Source: Ceratodon purpureus (Eukaryota > Streptophyta > Bryopsida > Pseudoditrichales > Ditrichaceae). Taken from it: a stretch of 64,000 bases of DNA. The stretch is taken from assembly GCA_014871385.1 (NCBI GenBank), contig CM026426.1, positions 45,370,484 through 45,434,483 of the forward strand. Direction: 5' to 3'. The notes below the pieces were generated by a model. The model had not been told where the DNA came from, searched no databases, and worked only from the letters and a program-made list of their open reading frames with translations. This document shows positions 1 to 12,120 of the stretch, in pieces (position 1 is the first letter of the stretch; each line of letters starts with the position of its first letter). A program made the position numbers and the translations under genes.

Positions 1-876
1 CTTGACTGCCTCTTCTATTCAATATATTGACAACTCTTGAAAATGACCCATGACAAGGAGTAAGTCTTTCTATGTATATTCTTTGTTCCTACACACTACT
101 TGAATTGAAAAAGTGTATACAAGAGCACTATTACAGTTCTACTCAATACCAACCCCCAAAACACAGCTTTTTGAGAGACTAAAATCATGACTCATCGCTT
201 GAGGCTTCCCTTGAGAGGACCTTCTTAGAAGCACGAGTGACCCCACGTAGAATTGTTGCTGGCGGTGGAGCACCACCCATTAACAGACCTTCGTCATTGC
301 CCTCTGATGAATTTTGATCTCGTAGCTAGCAGAAAGAAGTACGATATTGAACATCCCTCCTTGTTGGGTCTAGCTCCAGTGCAAAAAGCACCATCATTTT
401 CTTATTCATTTCCTTCGCAGTGTGTGGTTTCAACTACTAGCCAAGTACTTGCGTCCCCCTTAACGCAATGTCACGGGATCCGAATTGTTGTAATAGAGGG
501 TTGAGAAGATAAGGGTTAGAATCCATACGTAATCACTGCAGTGAAGCTAACAAAGTATGATAATGTCCTATTATGTGAGGGTAATTTAGGTGCTCACCTT
601 ATGATATAACATGATGTTATGGATGCACAAGTGTCTACACTTGTTGTTTTCAACTTGCTCGAACACAGTGATGGGAGAGATGTCCTCAACTGGATACTCG
701 ACGACACCTCTGAGACATTGCCACGCTGCAGACATCCACCTTATGAATTTGGAGTGCTTGCCTTTCGGGAAGTGCACTGTATCCGCGCAGGAATCAAGGT
801 GGAAGACTCAATGTGGTTGGAAGACGAGGACTGACCACTGTCCGTCATAGACCTAAGGGATGATCAACTCCTTCAC
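1..876. other. No supported gene
   Basis: AT-rich sequence without a convincing gene. A 71-codon ATG-initiated frame on the + strand (619-834) reads as plausible protein but has no motif I recognise and no visible splice partners, so I do not call it. Confidence 0.4.
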
Positions 877-3590
877 CTAATGAAGGTCCACTCCAGGAGG
901 GAGTTGGAAGTAATCCGTTGCCACCTTTTTCAAGGACTTCGCGCCAGACATAATCGCCTCTAGGTATGCACACACCCTTGAATTGACAATGTGAACCTTG
1001 CGACGCCTTTCTTTTGGATACGCCATGTATAAACTTGACGACACAAAGTCCACGACGTCGTTCCCCAGCCTTGTTTTTTCCATCTTCAAATCCCTGATAG
1101 CTCTCTGCCTAACCTTGACCTCTTTTCCCGTTCTGATTGAAGAACACCGTCTCAGACTTACGAGATGCCCCTTTGCCCTAGGTAGGAACACTCTTTTAAA
1201 GAGGGGGGAGATCACAATAAAGTGGACCACAAATTGCAAAATGTGACCACTAACAAGTGAATATGAAGTGTGCTGTTTTTGAAGGCTCAAAGCTGCTTTT
1301 GAGGATTTTGGTGTAGTTTTTGAGCATTTTAGTCACTTTTTAAGGTGTCATAAGGTATCTTACACACACCTTCATAAAAAGAAGATCTTGAATTGAAACT
1401 ATATTTGACCACTAGTTCTAAATCATGAAAATGAACTTTTCCAAAGTCTTGATTTCTTCATTTGGGGCCCTCTATTGTCTTTAGATGATGTTTTTTTCAA
1501 TTTAAAAAACGATGTTCGGTGAAAAAAAAGTGACAAAAAGTATCGCGGAAAAGACCCTCTTAAAAAGCATCCTTGCGATACTTTTGGAACCCTAAATCAA
1601 TCAATGAGTATATAAATTGACTATTTTAGAATACCTTTTAAACATATGGAGGGCCCCGCGAAATTAAAAGTGATTTCGGACAAAACCCTAAACCGTTTTG
1701 TTCACTTTTCCAAATGAGTCCATTCACTTTGCCCGAGTTTGACGTCTCCGTTTTCCATTGTAAACTCAATGTCCTCTCTCGCAACTTTGGGAAGTTGAAG
1801 AAGATCAAGTCTACTTTCCGTATCCCAAACTCAATATTGCATTGACATAACATAGATCCCACTTTCCCTAGTGTTTACAGAAGGGGCTGAAATTGGTGAA
1901 AAGATAAGCACTTTTTTGGTTCACTTTATTGTGCTTCCCCCCAGAGAGTCGAGGCCAAGTTCTTCATACACTTGCTGGAGGCTGTGGGTTTTGAAGCGGG
2001 ATGCATCACTGATCATACACTCCTCGGATGCATCGTTGAACGTTCCTTTGCAGTGATCTTCTGATTCTATATGCGCTGAGGTCCTAGGCCCAGAAACAAC
2101 ATTAGTGACCCCGAATTCACGGCAAGTCTTGGAGAGATTAACCAACGCTTGAATGGTCTCCATATTTTTCTCCTGTTCAAAGAGGTCCTGTAAGTTCTTC
2201 GCCGTCAAGTCTGGTCCATCTTGAGTATGCTGCTCCCCCGTGCCAGTTCCACTATCTTGTAACACTCCCCTTGGAGGGGTTCCCAACATCAACTGAGAGA
2301 TGCCATCTATCCACTGAGCTAGACTTAAAACGAACTCCGTCCCTTGGTGGGGAATGTCGTCCGTCTCGATTGCCCCCTTTGCGACCCGTGTTATAGTCAT
2401 TAACCCTTCATCCTCCTTAGGAACATTCTCCTCCAAGAGTGCTTCCCTGATTTCTGGAAAAATTGCCACTGTTCGTCAAATTGAGCCATTCTCTTAGAAG
2501 TACCACCTGTAGTGGTCACAAGCTCCTTGTCATGTACTGTCGTAGGTAGAGTTACACAGTCAGGGTTCGGCAAAGTCTCCAAATTCTTTGCAGTACAGAG
2601 TTCTGTGGATCTATTCTTCAAAGGACTCACAAATTTGTACCGACTACCTTCCCGATCCCCTTCCGCATCTTAACTCCCCTCCTCAGTCAACAATCCTTTC
2701 CACAGAGTATCAGTGACACTAGCTGCCACATCTCTCGAATCCGCACCCTGTGACATTGTCGGAACCCCTTTGTTTGGCAAGTCTACTCCTACAACCTGTT
2801 CTCCACATCTAGGTGTAGAGGCCGTTTCCTCTAGAGAAGTGCGTCCCTTCTCCTTACGGGGGCCAAAATATTGGTCAGAGTTGCTACTCCCGGCACCAAC
2901 CGCGAGGGGGCTCTCAGTGTCAACCAATTGCTGAACAGAGGCCCCGTGGATCCTGTCCATTGCATCTTTTGTGGAATATACACCCTAAGCAGGAATGCGT
3001 GTATTATGTGGCTTGTTTGCATTAGCTCTTCCCACACATGTCATCCAGTGTTCTTTGTCGTTTAGCTCGACGGTTGCTGCAATATCACGAACTGCCTTTA
3101 GAATGTCAGCGCGTATCTTCGCGACAGCTGTACTCCACTGTGCAGTCTGCAATGTCGGCACCCACCCAATGTCACGGTCTTCACGGTTTTGTAAAGTATC
3201 ACTCCAGTGTTTGGTGTGTGATCCCCACTCCCAATAATGCAATGTAGCCCATTCTTCCTCAAATCGCTCCGAATGTTGTGGTGCGTGATCTTGAAGCGCA
3301 CGCAGTTGCACAATGCAAATCCAATCCATCACTCCTTGTACTAAATGCTCGCCCCTTCCATCCCTGATTTCTACAATCTGCACAAAAACTCTGTCTTGAA
3401 TTGCCGCACCCGACCCTTCCTCCATTTCCGCAAATATAAACGCGCCCTGAGCTAGTAACATAGATAAAGCCTTCTTTACCTTCGTGTTCTCCAAGCAACT
3501 GTTGCATATGAAGGATGCGGTCAACTCATACATGTGGCAAGAGAGTTGCCGATATAGTTTGTACTCTTGCATGTATATAATCCTGAACAC
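877..3590 (-). pseudogene. Unrecognised decaying gene split by a foldback element
   Basis: Minus-strand protein-like frames run from about 3590 to 1943 in more than one frame (3590-2985, then 2960-2670, 2630-2400 and 2469-1943), so frameshifts or short introns are present. Reading resumes after the inserted element, from 1202 down to 877, with a basic Arg/Lys-rich segment and ends in VDLH before a stop. The frame entering the insertion ends YEELGLDSL and the one leaving begins KRVFLPRAKG, so the element seems to sit inside an exon. No domain is recognised. It follows another minus-strand pseudogene (3734-5477) and may be part of the same former transposon or gene. Function unknown. Confidence 0.35.
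1203..1942. mobile_element. 740-bp foldback/MITE-like element, copy 1
   Basis: The ends are inverted repeats. The left end starts GGGGGGAGATCACAATAAAG at 1203, and the right end read on the minus strand starts GGGGGGAAGCACAATAAAGT at 1942. The first 400 bp match, in inverted orientation, the right half of a second element at 14876-15602. No transposase ORF is visible, so this is a non-autonomous element. Flanks share only AGA, so the target-site duplication is unclear. Its superfamily is not determined. Confidence 0.7.
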
Positions 3591-3733
3591 CTAAATGAGA
3601 GAGGAGGGTTTTCTACACTCCACGCGTTGGCGTAGTAACCTCTAGCGTACAACTTGGGTTTCATACTCAACAATTGACATATATCCATGTTCAAAAACAC
3701 AAGGAAACATAAAGACTTCAGCTTTATTTTATC

Positions 3734-5477
3734 TTAAAGTGAGTTGGTCAGAAACTTATTGACGTGTTTCCATGGCAATGGTGGCAGCTTTTTGAAAAGG
3801 TCCTTGTGACCCGCCAGTATTCGCCAGATTGGACACCAGTCCCACAGAAACTTTTCTCTCAAATACGCATTCTTCTTTCAAAAATCCTCCCTAGCACGTA
3901 GCAACTTTTCTTCACTCTCGGCCTTCTTTTGTTTGGTATAATCCTTACTCGTTTCCTGGTACGTGGCATAGTCTACAGTCCACTATAAGTACAAATACAA
4001 CTTCTCCACCTTAGGGTATGGTTCTTTGGCACCCTTGCTTGCAACAAAAAGATCCATGGCCGCGGAAATCGAATCCCTCACTGCTTTGACATTGTCACGT
4101 AGGTTATTGTCAGATTGTAAAAGTGGAAAATACCCTGTAAGTATCCCTTCTACTACACAGAAACAGAGTCGTTGCTCAGTGTCACGACAACACTAGAACT
4201 GAACAAGACAGGAATAATAAACGGAACCAATGCTCACTTTTTTTGATGTCCACCACCAAAGACAACCCATAATTTGATCCTCAAACTCCTGCTTTGGATA
4301 TGTCTCCTCCCAAGCTCTCCGAAAAGATTCGCCAGAGTTGTGATCCAAAGACCACAGCAAAGTCACGGCCCCTTCAAAACTCTAGAATTGATATAGACCC
4401 GGTACATCTGGCCTCTCTAGTGGCGTAGGTACCGTCATTAATTGCATTTCTTCATCTGCCCTTTTTTGCTCCAAGTATCTTCTTGTGTCTCTGGAGTTCC
4501 TCCTCTCGCGCAATGAACATTCCTTCTATATTTGGATGGTACTTGAATGGCTCAAGATACCCTTTTCCATCCTCCCAGTACCGCAATTGTAGTACTTTAT
4601 TCTCAAACTTCTCTTCCTTCTCCGCCATCTCCGAAACCGCTGTCTCTAGACTGATCTGGCCATTCTCTATCTCAATCGGGGCAGATCCCTCACGTATGTT
4701 ACGCGGCGTCACTAGCCCCTCTTTGTCATCATTCATATTACCGTAATTGTGGGTTGACCCGCCCTCTTCTGTACACGATGTTTTCTTCAAGCCATCGGAA
4801 TAAGTCTAACAATGTTCCTGAAAAACAGTTCCACCTGACACCTGGCCGATCGCAACAACCGTTTGTAAGAATTCCAATTCCACGTGGAGGTTAGATGCGA
4901 CTCTACTTCTATACTTCTCTTTTAATGCTCTCGCTGCCCCTAACCCAGCCGCTATAGCAAAACTCTCTTCTAGTGTATTATCCTTTTTAGTAGCAATATG
5001 CACCATCTCTTGAGCCCAAACGCTTACTGGGTACTTTGATTTGGTTGAAAGCTTTAGCTCCCTCTTTTGGTTTGATGCGTGCTTGGTCCAAGTGACAACG
5101 TGGAATTTTGGATCGAGTCTCACATCCGGAACACTCACGACAGCTTGTGTCAAATGCCGCGATTGGACATGCTGTAACACTAGCGGTGGAGGCTGACCCC
5201 AAGATTGCTCATTTGGAACGGCCTTCTTAGACTCCGCAACTGTCTCATCACTCCCCGTCTGTCTCTTCTTCTTCCCGTTCCTCTGGTCCAGATTCGCTGT
5301 TGCATCTTCTTCTTCCTTGTGTCTCTGGAACCTCCTCCCCCCCCCCCCCCCCCCCCCCCCCCCCACTACAACAGCAGCCGCTTGCGAGTCCTTCTCTGTC
5401 CCCAAGCTCTTATCCAACGATGTAGCTTTCACCGGCAGAACCTTCATTGATCCGCGGCGAGTTCCACCCAATTGCAT
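3734..5477 (-). pseudogene. Unrecognised gene with repeated in-frame TAG stops
   Basis: A long minus-strand coding stretch. From ATG at 5475-5477 it reads a basic N-terminal region with a nine-glycine run (from a 28-C tract), then a conserved-looking segment with QEMVHIATKK and GLGAARALKEK. It is interrupted by TAG at 4806-4808 but continues in the same frame, shifts frame near 4450, crosses another TAG (4382-4384) to a likely GTGAGC splice donor near 4240, and resumes as a Lys/Glu-rich exon with TAG 3983-3985 and TGA 3878-3880 before TAA at 3734-3736. I do not recognise the family. The clean continuation after each stop implies recent point decay. A + strand RING-like gene starts just upstream, in a head-to-head arrangement. 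Confidence 0.45.
5337..5364. repeat. 28-nt poly-C tract
   Basis: Twenty-eight consecutive C. On the minus strand it encodes a polyglycine run in the neighbouring pseudogene. Length is prone to assembly error. It faces a G tract 183 bp away. Confidence 0.95.
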
Positions 5478-5524
5478 CAACGTCTTCAAAACCGATGTTG
5501 ATTCTTCAGATGAGAAGATTTTGA

Positions 5525-6910
5525 ATGATAGGAAGGTCCGAGAGGTCGGGGGGGGGGGGGGGGGGGGGAAAGGGGAACAACTTGGAGTGGGATGCGGCTG
5601 ACATCGATAGGATTGCAGCAAAGGTGGATGTGGATGTGGATGTGGCTACAATGAAGTACAAGAAGGTGGAGGAGGAACTCGCAGACCTCCAGGAGAAGTG
5701 CAAAGCCAAAAAACTCGCTGAAGCCTCTATCAAGCCAAAGGCGCCTCGTGGAAACAATGGATTAGATGCAGGTGGGGACCCAGTTCTTCAACTAGGCAAA
5801 CCTTGTCCACAATGCCACCTCAAGTTTGTTGCAAACACCGTCTTCCTTTTCATTTGTGGGTGTTTGTTCCACCCTTGGTGTTTCTAGGCAGAGCTTCTTG
5901 CAGGAGGTCATGTGTGTCCTCTGTGGAAACAAGAAGGTGATCCTCAGCGGATGGTAGCATGGGGGTTTGATTTGTTGGCAATATCAAAGCCAGAAGCTAG
6001 TGAAGACACCACTGCCAACGTGTCCTCTACTCCACTTGTTGAGTTGGATGCAGAATCAGATAAAGAAGCTGACATGTCCATGTTGAGGAAGAGACTAAGG
6101 TCTGCTGAATTTGAGGGTGAACCGCCTCAAAAGATGGGGACATTGGATTCAGAGCCCTCACCTATGCTTGGTAAGGCAGAACATAAAATCTCTACTCTTT
6201 GTCGTGACCTATAGTATACATTTCGGATTTTCCTTGTTTTATGCCCCGTGAGCGAGCTTCTATCAAGATAGAAGTGGTTGCTAAAGCTGTGGCGCACGTA
6301 GCTCTTCACAGTACGTTCCTTGTCACACTTTTTAGTTTCCACTTACCGTATTGTAGTTATTTCCAGCAAGTAGTTTCAGTGGTCTTCTCCACTTGCTTGA
6401 CTTGCCATTTCCAACTTATCGCTAGTTTCCAAAATGTTTATTGGTGGCTAGAAACTTGATAACTTATAGTCTCAATTAGTTGTAGGGCTCTTTGTTTGCA
6501 ACGGCTTGATACAGTAGATTCCGTTATTGTTGTTGAAAACTCACTTCCCATAGGTTGTTGCTAATACCCGGAATGGGTGTGATCTGTTTTCAACAGCAAA
6601 TGAACAGGTAGCCAAGGAAAAGGGGGAGGAGGGACATGGGAAATCAATGGATGAGGAGGTAGAGAGGCAAAGTGGTGGGCAGTCGGAGCTAATGGAGGTT
6701 GATGTTACCATGGCCAAACCTATTGCTGTAGGCCTCCCCCGCAGTCTACCTATTCCAATTGGAGTTGCCCCAGATTTTGTCATGGAAACTAACAGGGCAC
6801 AGGGTCTTCGCAAGGAGTCTCTAGTTCCCGTGTCTTCAAGCTCTGAGCAGTCTCCTCAAGGTTCTCCCAATGCTGCAAGGATAGATGCGTTGGACAACTT
6901 AGCTGTCTGA
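5525..6910 (+). pseudogene. RING-like zinc-finger protein, decaying
   Basis: The first exon runs from ATG 5525 to a GTAAGG donor after 6170. A glycine run is followed by a short Lys/Glu-rich coiled-coil region, then a RING-like finger: CPQC, about 12 residues, CGC, HPWC, then AELLAGGHVC. A TAG at 5885-5887 sits directly after HPWCF, where related fingers as I remember them have Trp; reading continues unbroken after it. A later exon (6608-6910) begins after a CAG acceptor and ends SLDNLAV-like at TGA 6908-6910. The two exons are not in compatible phase, so a middle exon is unresolved or lost. A more degraded finger of the same style occurs at 43.2 kb (-). Likely transposon-linked rather than a host E3 ligase, but that is inference. 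Confidence 0.5.
5548..5568. repeat. 21-nt poly-G tract
   Basis: Twenty-one consecutive G near the start of the + strand RING-like ORF, where it encodes a glycine run. With the poly-C tract at 5337-5364 it could pair as a long hairpin or form G-quadruplexes. Confidence 0.95.
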
Positions 6911-8150
6911 CTCCAGTTGGCCTACTCGGTGCCTCCTGACCAATCCCGCACTAGTACCTGCTTGTAGAATAGTTAACTTCTCTTAATAGAATTACTGACA
7001 CTTTACACATCAATGATATTCATTGATGTTCATTGATATTCAAGCGTCCACTTTACACATCAATGATTAATCAATTTCACTTTACATAAGAAGCACAGTT
7101 GAGCCTCTTACTCAACATTTGTTTGTCAATATGACTTCTTTTGAGGAAATCATACTACCAACTCACAAATCTACATATCCACTGCATAATACTTTCAGCC
7201 ATAACCTTGGCAATGTTGTTGAACAAGCAGCAACATAAATACACTAGAATCACAAGTGCTGACCAATGGAATCTGGTCCACTGCAACCGGTCACTTCAAT
7301 ATTGCCGTTTCCATCCTTGAGGTAAACTTTAGACTAAGTATCCTCAGCCCCATTTTCTATGTGGCTTTGTTGAAATTCGGAGGACTCCACGTTGCCAACA
7401 ACATTGTTAGCCACGGAATCTTCTGTTACATCCACCCTGTTAACCGGAGATTTATTCATCTCCCCCTCCCTTAGTTCCCAGCAGTTTTTCATAGTTTTCC
7501 ATCCCTGGCTTCAACAGTCATCCAGTCGGCTGGATGAACTCTGTCACAGCCGACCTAGATGAACTCTGTCGTAGCCGACTGGATGATTTCTGCTAGACTC
7601 TTAAGGCAGGTTTTAGGGTTTCTGAGATCATTCCTCACTAGTGCACTCAGAGTTAGGAGAGATTGAGGAGACTTTATGAGCTACTGTACCATGATTTTGG
7701 GGCAGATTTGACCCTCTTTATACAGTTTTGACTCACTTTTCCACATCTTTTGAGTGTTTCTAGCATTGTATGAGTGTTTCAGTCCATAAGCTAGTTGGGT
7801 TTTTGTAGGGTTTTGATGGGTTGTGAAGGTTAGGGTTTTATAGGAAATCCTCCCTTTACCATTGGCAACCATGCTCTAGTTCGTTCCATGTGAATCTCCT
7901 GCTGTTTGGGGGCTGTCCACACACTAGAAGGGTCAGAAAGTACACTTCTTAGGGCTGCAGGGGTGCAACAGGAGCTGTTACGACCTTCTAGAGGTGCTGA
8001 TTGTTGTTAACTCTCAGTTCACGGGCTGCACAGTTTTGATTGGGTGTTGGGAGTCACTGCAAGTGTCTGCATTGGGGGCAGGCTGCATCCTGAGCACTGG
8101 CAGATTCTTTGGTGTTTCATTCGACATCACTGGGGCACCAGTCAGAGGAC
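6911..8150. other. Non-coding, short direct repeats; possible 5' region of the gypsy fragment
   Basis: No gene seen. Around 7010-7080 the string ACTTTACACATCAATGAT recurs next to TTCATTGAT repeats. Around 7520-7590 AGCCGACTGGATGA-like strings recur. The stretch leads into the gag-protease fragment at 8228 and may include its leader, but I could not define an LTR. Confidence 0.35.
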
Positions 8151-8179
8151 AACGGTACTCAGGTGTTTCCAAGGCGGAC

Positions 8180-8261
8180 CAAGCTTACATATTTCAGGAG
8201 TTCAAGCTTACATATTTCAGGGCTTAAGTGGGAGAAGGGTTCAAGCTTACATATTTCAGGG
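8180..8261 (+). repeat. Three near-identical 20-22-bp units inside gag
   Basis: AAGCTTACATATTTCAGG occurs at about 8181, 8203 and 8242. The repeats interrupt the gag reading frame just upstream of AGLPDYLK, so they look like a local slippage or duplication. Confidence 0.85.
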
Positions 8262-9843
8262 CAGGCCTGCCTGATTACTTGAAGGTGACTACCAGTGGGT
8301 CTACAGCAAACACTCTTACCGAAGTGAAGGAGTTGGCTAGGCGCTGTGAGACTAATTGTATTGATGCTTCGGGGAAGAAGTTGTACTTTCAGGCCAAGAG
8401 GACAGAGCCGACTAATAGTTGGGCTAGTACTGCAAATGCCCAGGCAGATCAGGTGGAGACAGTCAACCGCAGGTTCTGCACGGTATGCAAGAATTTTGGG
8501 CATGAAGGCAAATACTGCTTCGTGAACCCAGACAATCCCAACAACAGGCTACCCAGGGCAGATGGGAAGCCAACTGTAGGAGTTCACGAAGTATTGGCTA
8601 CAGAGCCGACCAGTGGCTCAGGAAGACAGTTCAACAGCCGACCTGGAGGATATCAAAACAGTGGAGCTGGCAGGATTGATGGGTGCTTCTTGTGTTTGGG
8701 CACTGACCATCAGATGCGTAATTGTCATTTACGTCTAAAGTTTCAGCAAATGTTGGCTGCTGAAAAGCTAGGAACTAACTCTGTTGGTGTCAACAGTGTG
8801 GAGTTGCAGGAGTTGGATAACCCTGAAGTGGCCACTATACTAACCAGGGCGGCTAGGGTGCGAGCCGGACTTCCACTGGAAGATAAGGAACTGAAAGAAC
8901 CAGAACCACGACTGCCCAAGACTCAGGCAGACTGGGAGAAGGAGGAACGGCTCCGAAAGGAATTCATTGCTTTAACTGAGGAGATTAATCGGGAGAATGA
9001 GTTGGCACAGCAAAAGAAAGAGGAGCTTCAAAGAGCAAATGTGGACAACTCTACATCCACAGTTACAGACGGACCAGTACTAGATAGCGACTGGGCAGGG
9101 TTTCCTGATGCGGATTGCTTGCAAGAGACACCCAAGCTGGTGCCGACTGGGACTTCGACAGAGCCGACTACTCCCCAGCCTTCATCAGCCGTTAAGACTG
9201 TGAGCAGACAGATTTTACAGACACCTATTACTATGTCTTTGGGGGAACTGCTCGAAGTGGCCCCCAACCTTACTGAGTATGTCAGAGCGAAAGTATTTCC
9301 CAATACTCAGCGACAACATAGACTGTCATTTGAGCCGGTTCAGCACCAGCAGGTTTCAACAAAGATACAGCCGACAACAACATCAGTGGATACCCAGAAC
9401 CCCCAGGGATCATCGGTACACCCTAACCTGGTTGTTGGTGCAGTAGATATTGATCGAGGCCTTCTGGTTATTTCTGTGCAGGTGGGACAATTAACATTGG
9501 ATAACGTACTCCTGGATGGAGGGTCTAGCGTCAACCTAATTACAGAGGAGGAGCGTTAATTCGGTTGGGGTTGAAGGAGCCGTCACCAGCACCCTATCGA
9601 TTGCGTATGGCTGATCAGGCCGTGGTGGAGCCTGTGGGGTTGATAAGGAATGTTCGGATTCATATCCATGGTATTCCGTACAACATCAGTCTGACTGTTA
9701 TCAGGAACAAGGAGGTCAACCAAGCCTAGAGCATGCTACTGGGCCGTCCTTGGCTCATAGATGCAAAGGTAACTCATGACTGGGGAAACAAACTGGTTAC
9801 TATCCGGGGTAACGGCACGGTCAAGACAATATCCATCAACTAA
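8228..9843 (+). mobile_element. Ty3/gypsy gag-protease fragment
   Basis: An open frame 8228-9559 encodes the C-terminal part of gag. Two canonical CX2CX4HX4C zinc knuckles sit at about residues 84-97 (CTVCKNFGHEGKYC) and 153-166 (CFLCLGTDHQMRNC). They are followed by a Glu/Lys-rich linker and the retropepsin active-site segment VLLDGGSSVNLI. A one-base deletion at about 9556 shifts the frame; in the next frame the protease continues through PYRLRMAD to LGRPWLIDAKVTHDW, with a TAG at 9727-9729 just before that motif and TAA near 9842. Reverse transcriptase, RNase H and integrase are absent, so this is a truncated relic. DGGS in place of DTGA is common in this plant clade. Confidence 0.8.
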
Positions 9844-9925
9844 CGAAAAGGCCCTCTACCCAAGCTGCCAGAAGTACTGCCAGATTGCGTGAAAAGGTTG
9901 GCTTGCAAAATTCCGTTGCCAATTT

Positions 9926-10126
9926 GAAGTTGATGCTGCAAATAGCAGATGGGCAATGCGTTTAGCTGACCTTCTTGCCGGCAGTACAGAGGAGATTAAT
10001 ATGTTGAAGAGCAAATCTGAATCTTTGAGGTCTTGATGTGTAGCACTGGAAGATCAGTTGGAGCGTAACGGTTACAATTACAGAAACAACTTACTACAGC
10101 TTCATTTTGAGCTCGGTTTGAGGTGG
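9926..10126 (+). pseudogene. Coding-like fragment, helical
   Basis: A + frame reading EVDAANSRWAMRLADLL and, after one TGA, CVALEDQLERNGYNY. Regular hydrophobic spacing suggests a helix or coiled coil. It lies directly downstream of the gag-protease relic and may belong to that element or to a neighbouring insertion. Not recognised. Confidence 0.25.
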
Positions 10127-11260
10127 CGTTTAAGCATAGTGGGGCAGGCACTACCATTCCGTGTTGTATGTAGAGGTGCAGTACGACGTCGAGAAGGAAA
10201 TCTGTAGTCTAGCTTGGGACGTTTGGGAACAACAACCCATTCTGGGGTGCGATGCCAAAGGTGCGTAATGTGATGTCGAGGAGGACGAGAGCGGCTGTGG
10301 ATTTAGCCCCCAAGGCACCGGCGAGTTATGAGGAGCTGCGGCCATGGCTAGTGGAGGTGGAGCGCGCCAGGCTTCGAGGCATGGACCTGCCGCCGTATAG
10401 GCACATCGGACGCCTCCATGTTGGTGATGGGGAACGGCGGTGGACAGTGCTCTGTACCATTGAGCTAGTCCACATCATGGAGCAGTCCCTTATCCTGTAT
10501 CCCTTGGCCTCGACCGCCGTTGTGAATCCACTTGTTTAGCTGCCCAAAGTGATCATATCGGATGGCAAAAATTGCAAGTTTGATATCGAGAAGAGTTGGA
10601 CGGAGTATCCTTGAGGGGTTGATTACATTAAGAAATAGGAAACTAGTAGGGTTTTTGAAGCCGCAGAAGACTGGATCTCACAGTGCAGAGTTAGCTAACT
10701 TTATCAAGGGGAGATTTAGGCAGCATATCTGGATGTGCGCAACTGTTAGCTGCTTAACCATATGTTGACTTTAAGTGCAGGCCTCTGTGTTACATACCAG
10801 AAGTTGATTCCTCTGTGTTTCATTGACTGTACACGAACAATGTTAATCCGCATGTATCTCATTTGGGTCCTTTCCGGTTATGAATGTCAGCGTCCAAAAT
10901 TAGAATAGCGTGTTAATTTATTGCTTATAGTTTCACTCTTGTAGATCGTGTTCACGACTCTCTTCCTCACTTCAATTTACTAAATTTCTTAAAGAACCAA
11001 CGAGTTCGTTATTTTCAATCTGTTAATCCTTTTACGAAGATATCGAGATAGCGTGTGTGTAATGCAACCTCTTGTGAGCTGCCTTTCTCAAGATTCTACG
11101 GTGTGGAGCAATGTTCTCAAGGCCACGAATTTATAGAATGAGAGTGGATTGGCATGACCTAGAACTTATTGCAAGGCCCCGAGCAGACTTCAAAAACGCA
11201 GCATGGAATCTGGAAATCCAGAGCAAAGTGACTTTATCTTCTTTGTATTACGCGGATTAA
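10127..11260. other. No supported gene
   Basis: A 95-codon + frame (10252-10539) is Arg-rich but has no motif I can name. The remainder is AT-rich and non-coding, with one CCGAGCAGACTT string near 11176 that belongs to the motif family described for 11-20 kb. Confidence 0.35.
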
Positions 11261-11263
11261 TAG

Positions 11264-11640
11264 ATAATGAGAGTGATGAGTGGGAGCGGAAGGGGTAAAT
11301 GAAAAAATATGATGCAATGATGGAACAAAAATAAAATGACATGTGAATAGATGGGGGGAATATATGAAAAATAAAAAAGGGAATGGGAAAAGAGGACAGA
11401 AATTGATAACGGGGATGGGAATGAGAGTGGATTGTGGGAGTGTTTATCAGATAAATGAGAATACGGGATGGAATGCAAAAACAAAAAAAAAGACAAAGAA
11501 GGTGTGAATAAGGAAGAAAGGTGAGGATGGAAGGGATAAGTGAAAAATAAAAATGAGAATGGGAAAAGAGAAAACAAATTCATAACGGGGATGGGAATGA
11601 GAGTGAATTGTGGGAGTGGAAGGGAGAAATGAATAAGTTA
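11264..11640 (+). repeat. Purine-rich tandem repeat, about 160-176-bp period
   Basis: Units share GAATGGGAAAAGAG and ATAACGGGGATGGGAATGAG and a following TGTGGGAGTG, at about 11380-11443 and 11556-11619. A weaker first unit lies near 11264. The strand is almost pure purine, which creates a spurious Ser/Phe-rich ORF on the other strand. Confidence 0.75.
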
Positions 11641-11667
11641 GAAGGAATGTAAGAACACAAATAAAAA

Positions 11668-12120
11668 GGTGCTTGTAGTTGCGGCTGCGAAGTTCTGTAA
11701 GGAACGATGGTAGCTGCTATTTAATTTCATTCGTAATTTGGACCAATTAATCTTGGTCTTTTGGTCTTTCAACTTGTGCTTCCTATTGTGCTCGGTCCTA
11801 CACAGTCCTTTTCAGCATTTTGATATTGCATTGTTATTTAATTGCTCTACTGCATGCTATGCTTTACGAGGTAACGCTACATGTTATTAATGTGGTAATG
11901 CGTGTTAGACATTTGATAGGGGCCGAGCAGACTCGATATTGTTTTCAATCAACGAAATGGTTCAAACACTGATTGCATCTCATAGTAGCATGGGTGAGAC
12001 ATAAGGTTTAGAAGAGAGCGCTTATTATCATAACATTAACAAAGTTGTGTGAGGAATGCTGAGAGTTGTATTTAATTTTGAAGCGCATGATGAGTTGAAC
12101 TTTAAACAATTTGAACGGAG
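11668..12120 (+). repeat. Left arm of a 450-bp inverted repeat pair
   Basis: Matches the reverse complement of 18739-19179 along its whole length, at a visual estimate in the high 80s percent identity with a few short indels. Shared strings include TTGATATTGCATTGTTATTT and GCATGCTATGCTTTACGAGG. The arm ends TTTGAACGGAG, 86 bp beyond the stop codon of the methyltransferase-like gene. Together the arms enclose about 6.6 kb. Confidence 0.85.

Noticed and set aside
11257..11583. 108-codon Ser/Phe/Pro-rich minus ORF
   Set aside because: It is the complement of a purine-rich tandem repeat; composition alone explains the open frame.
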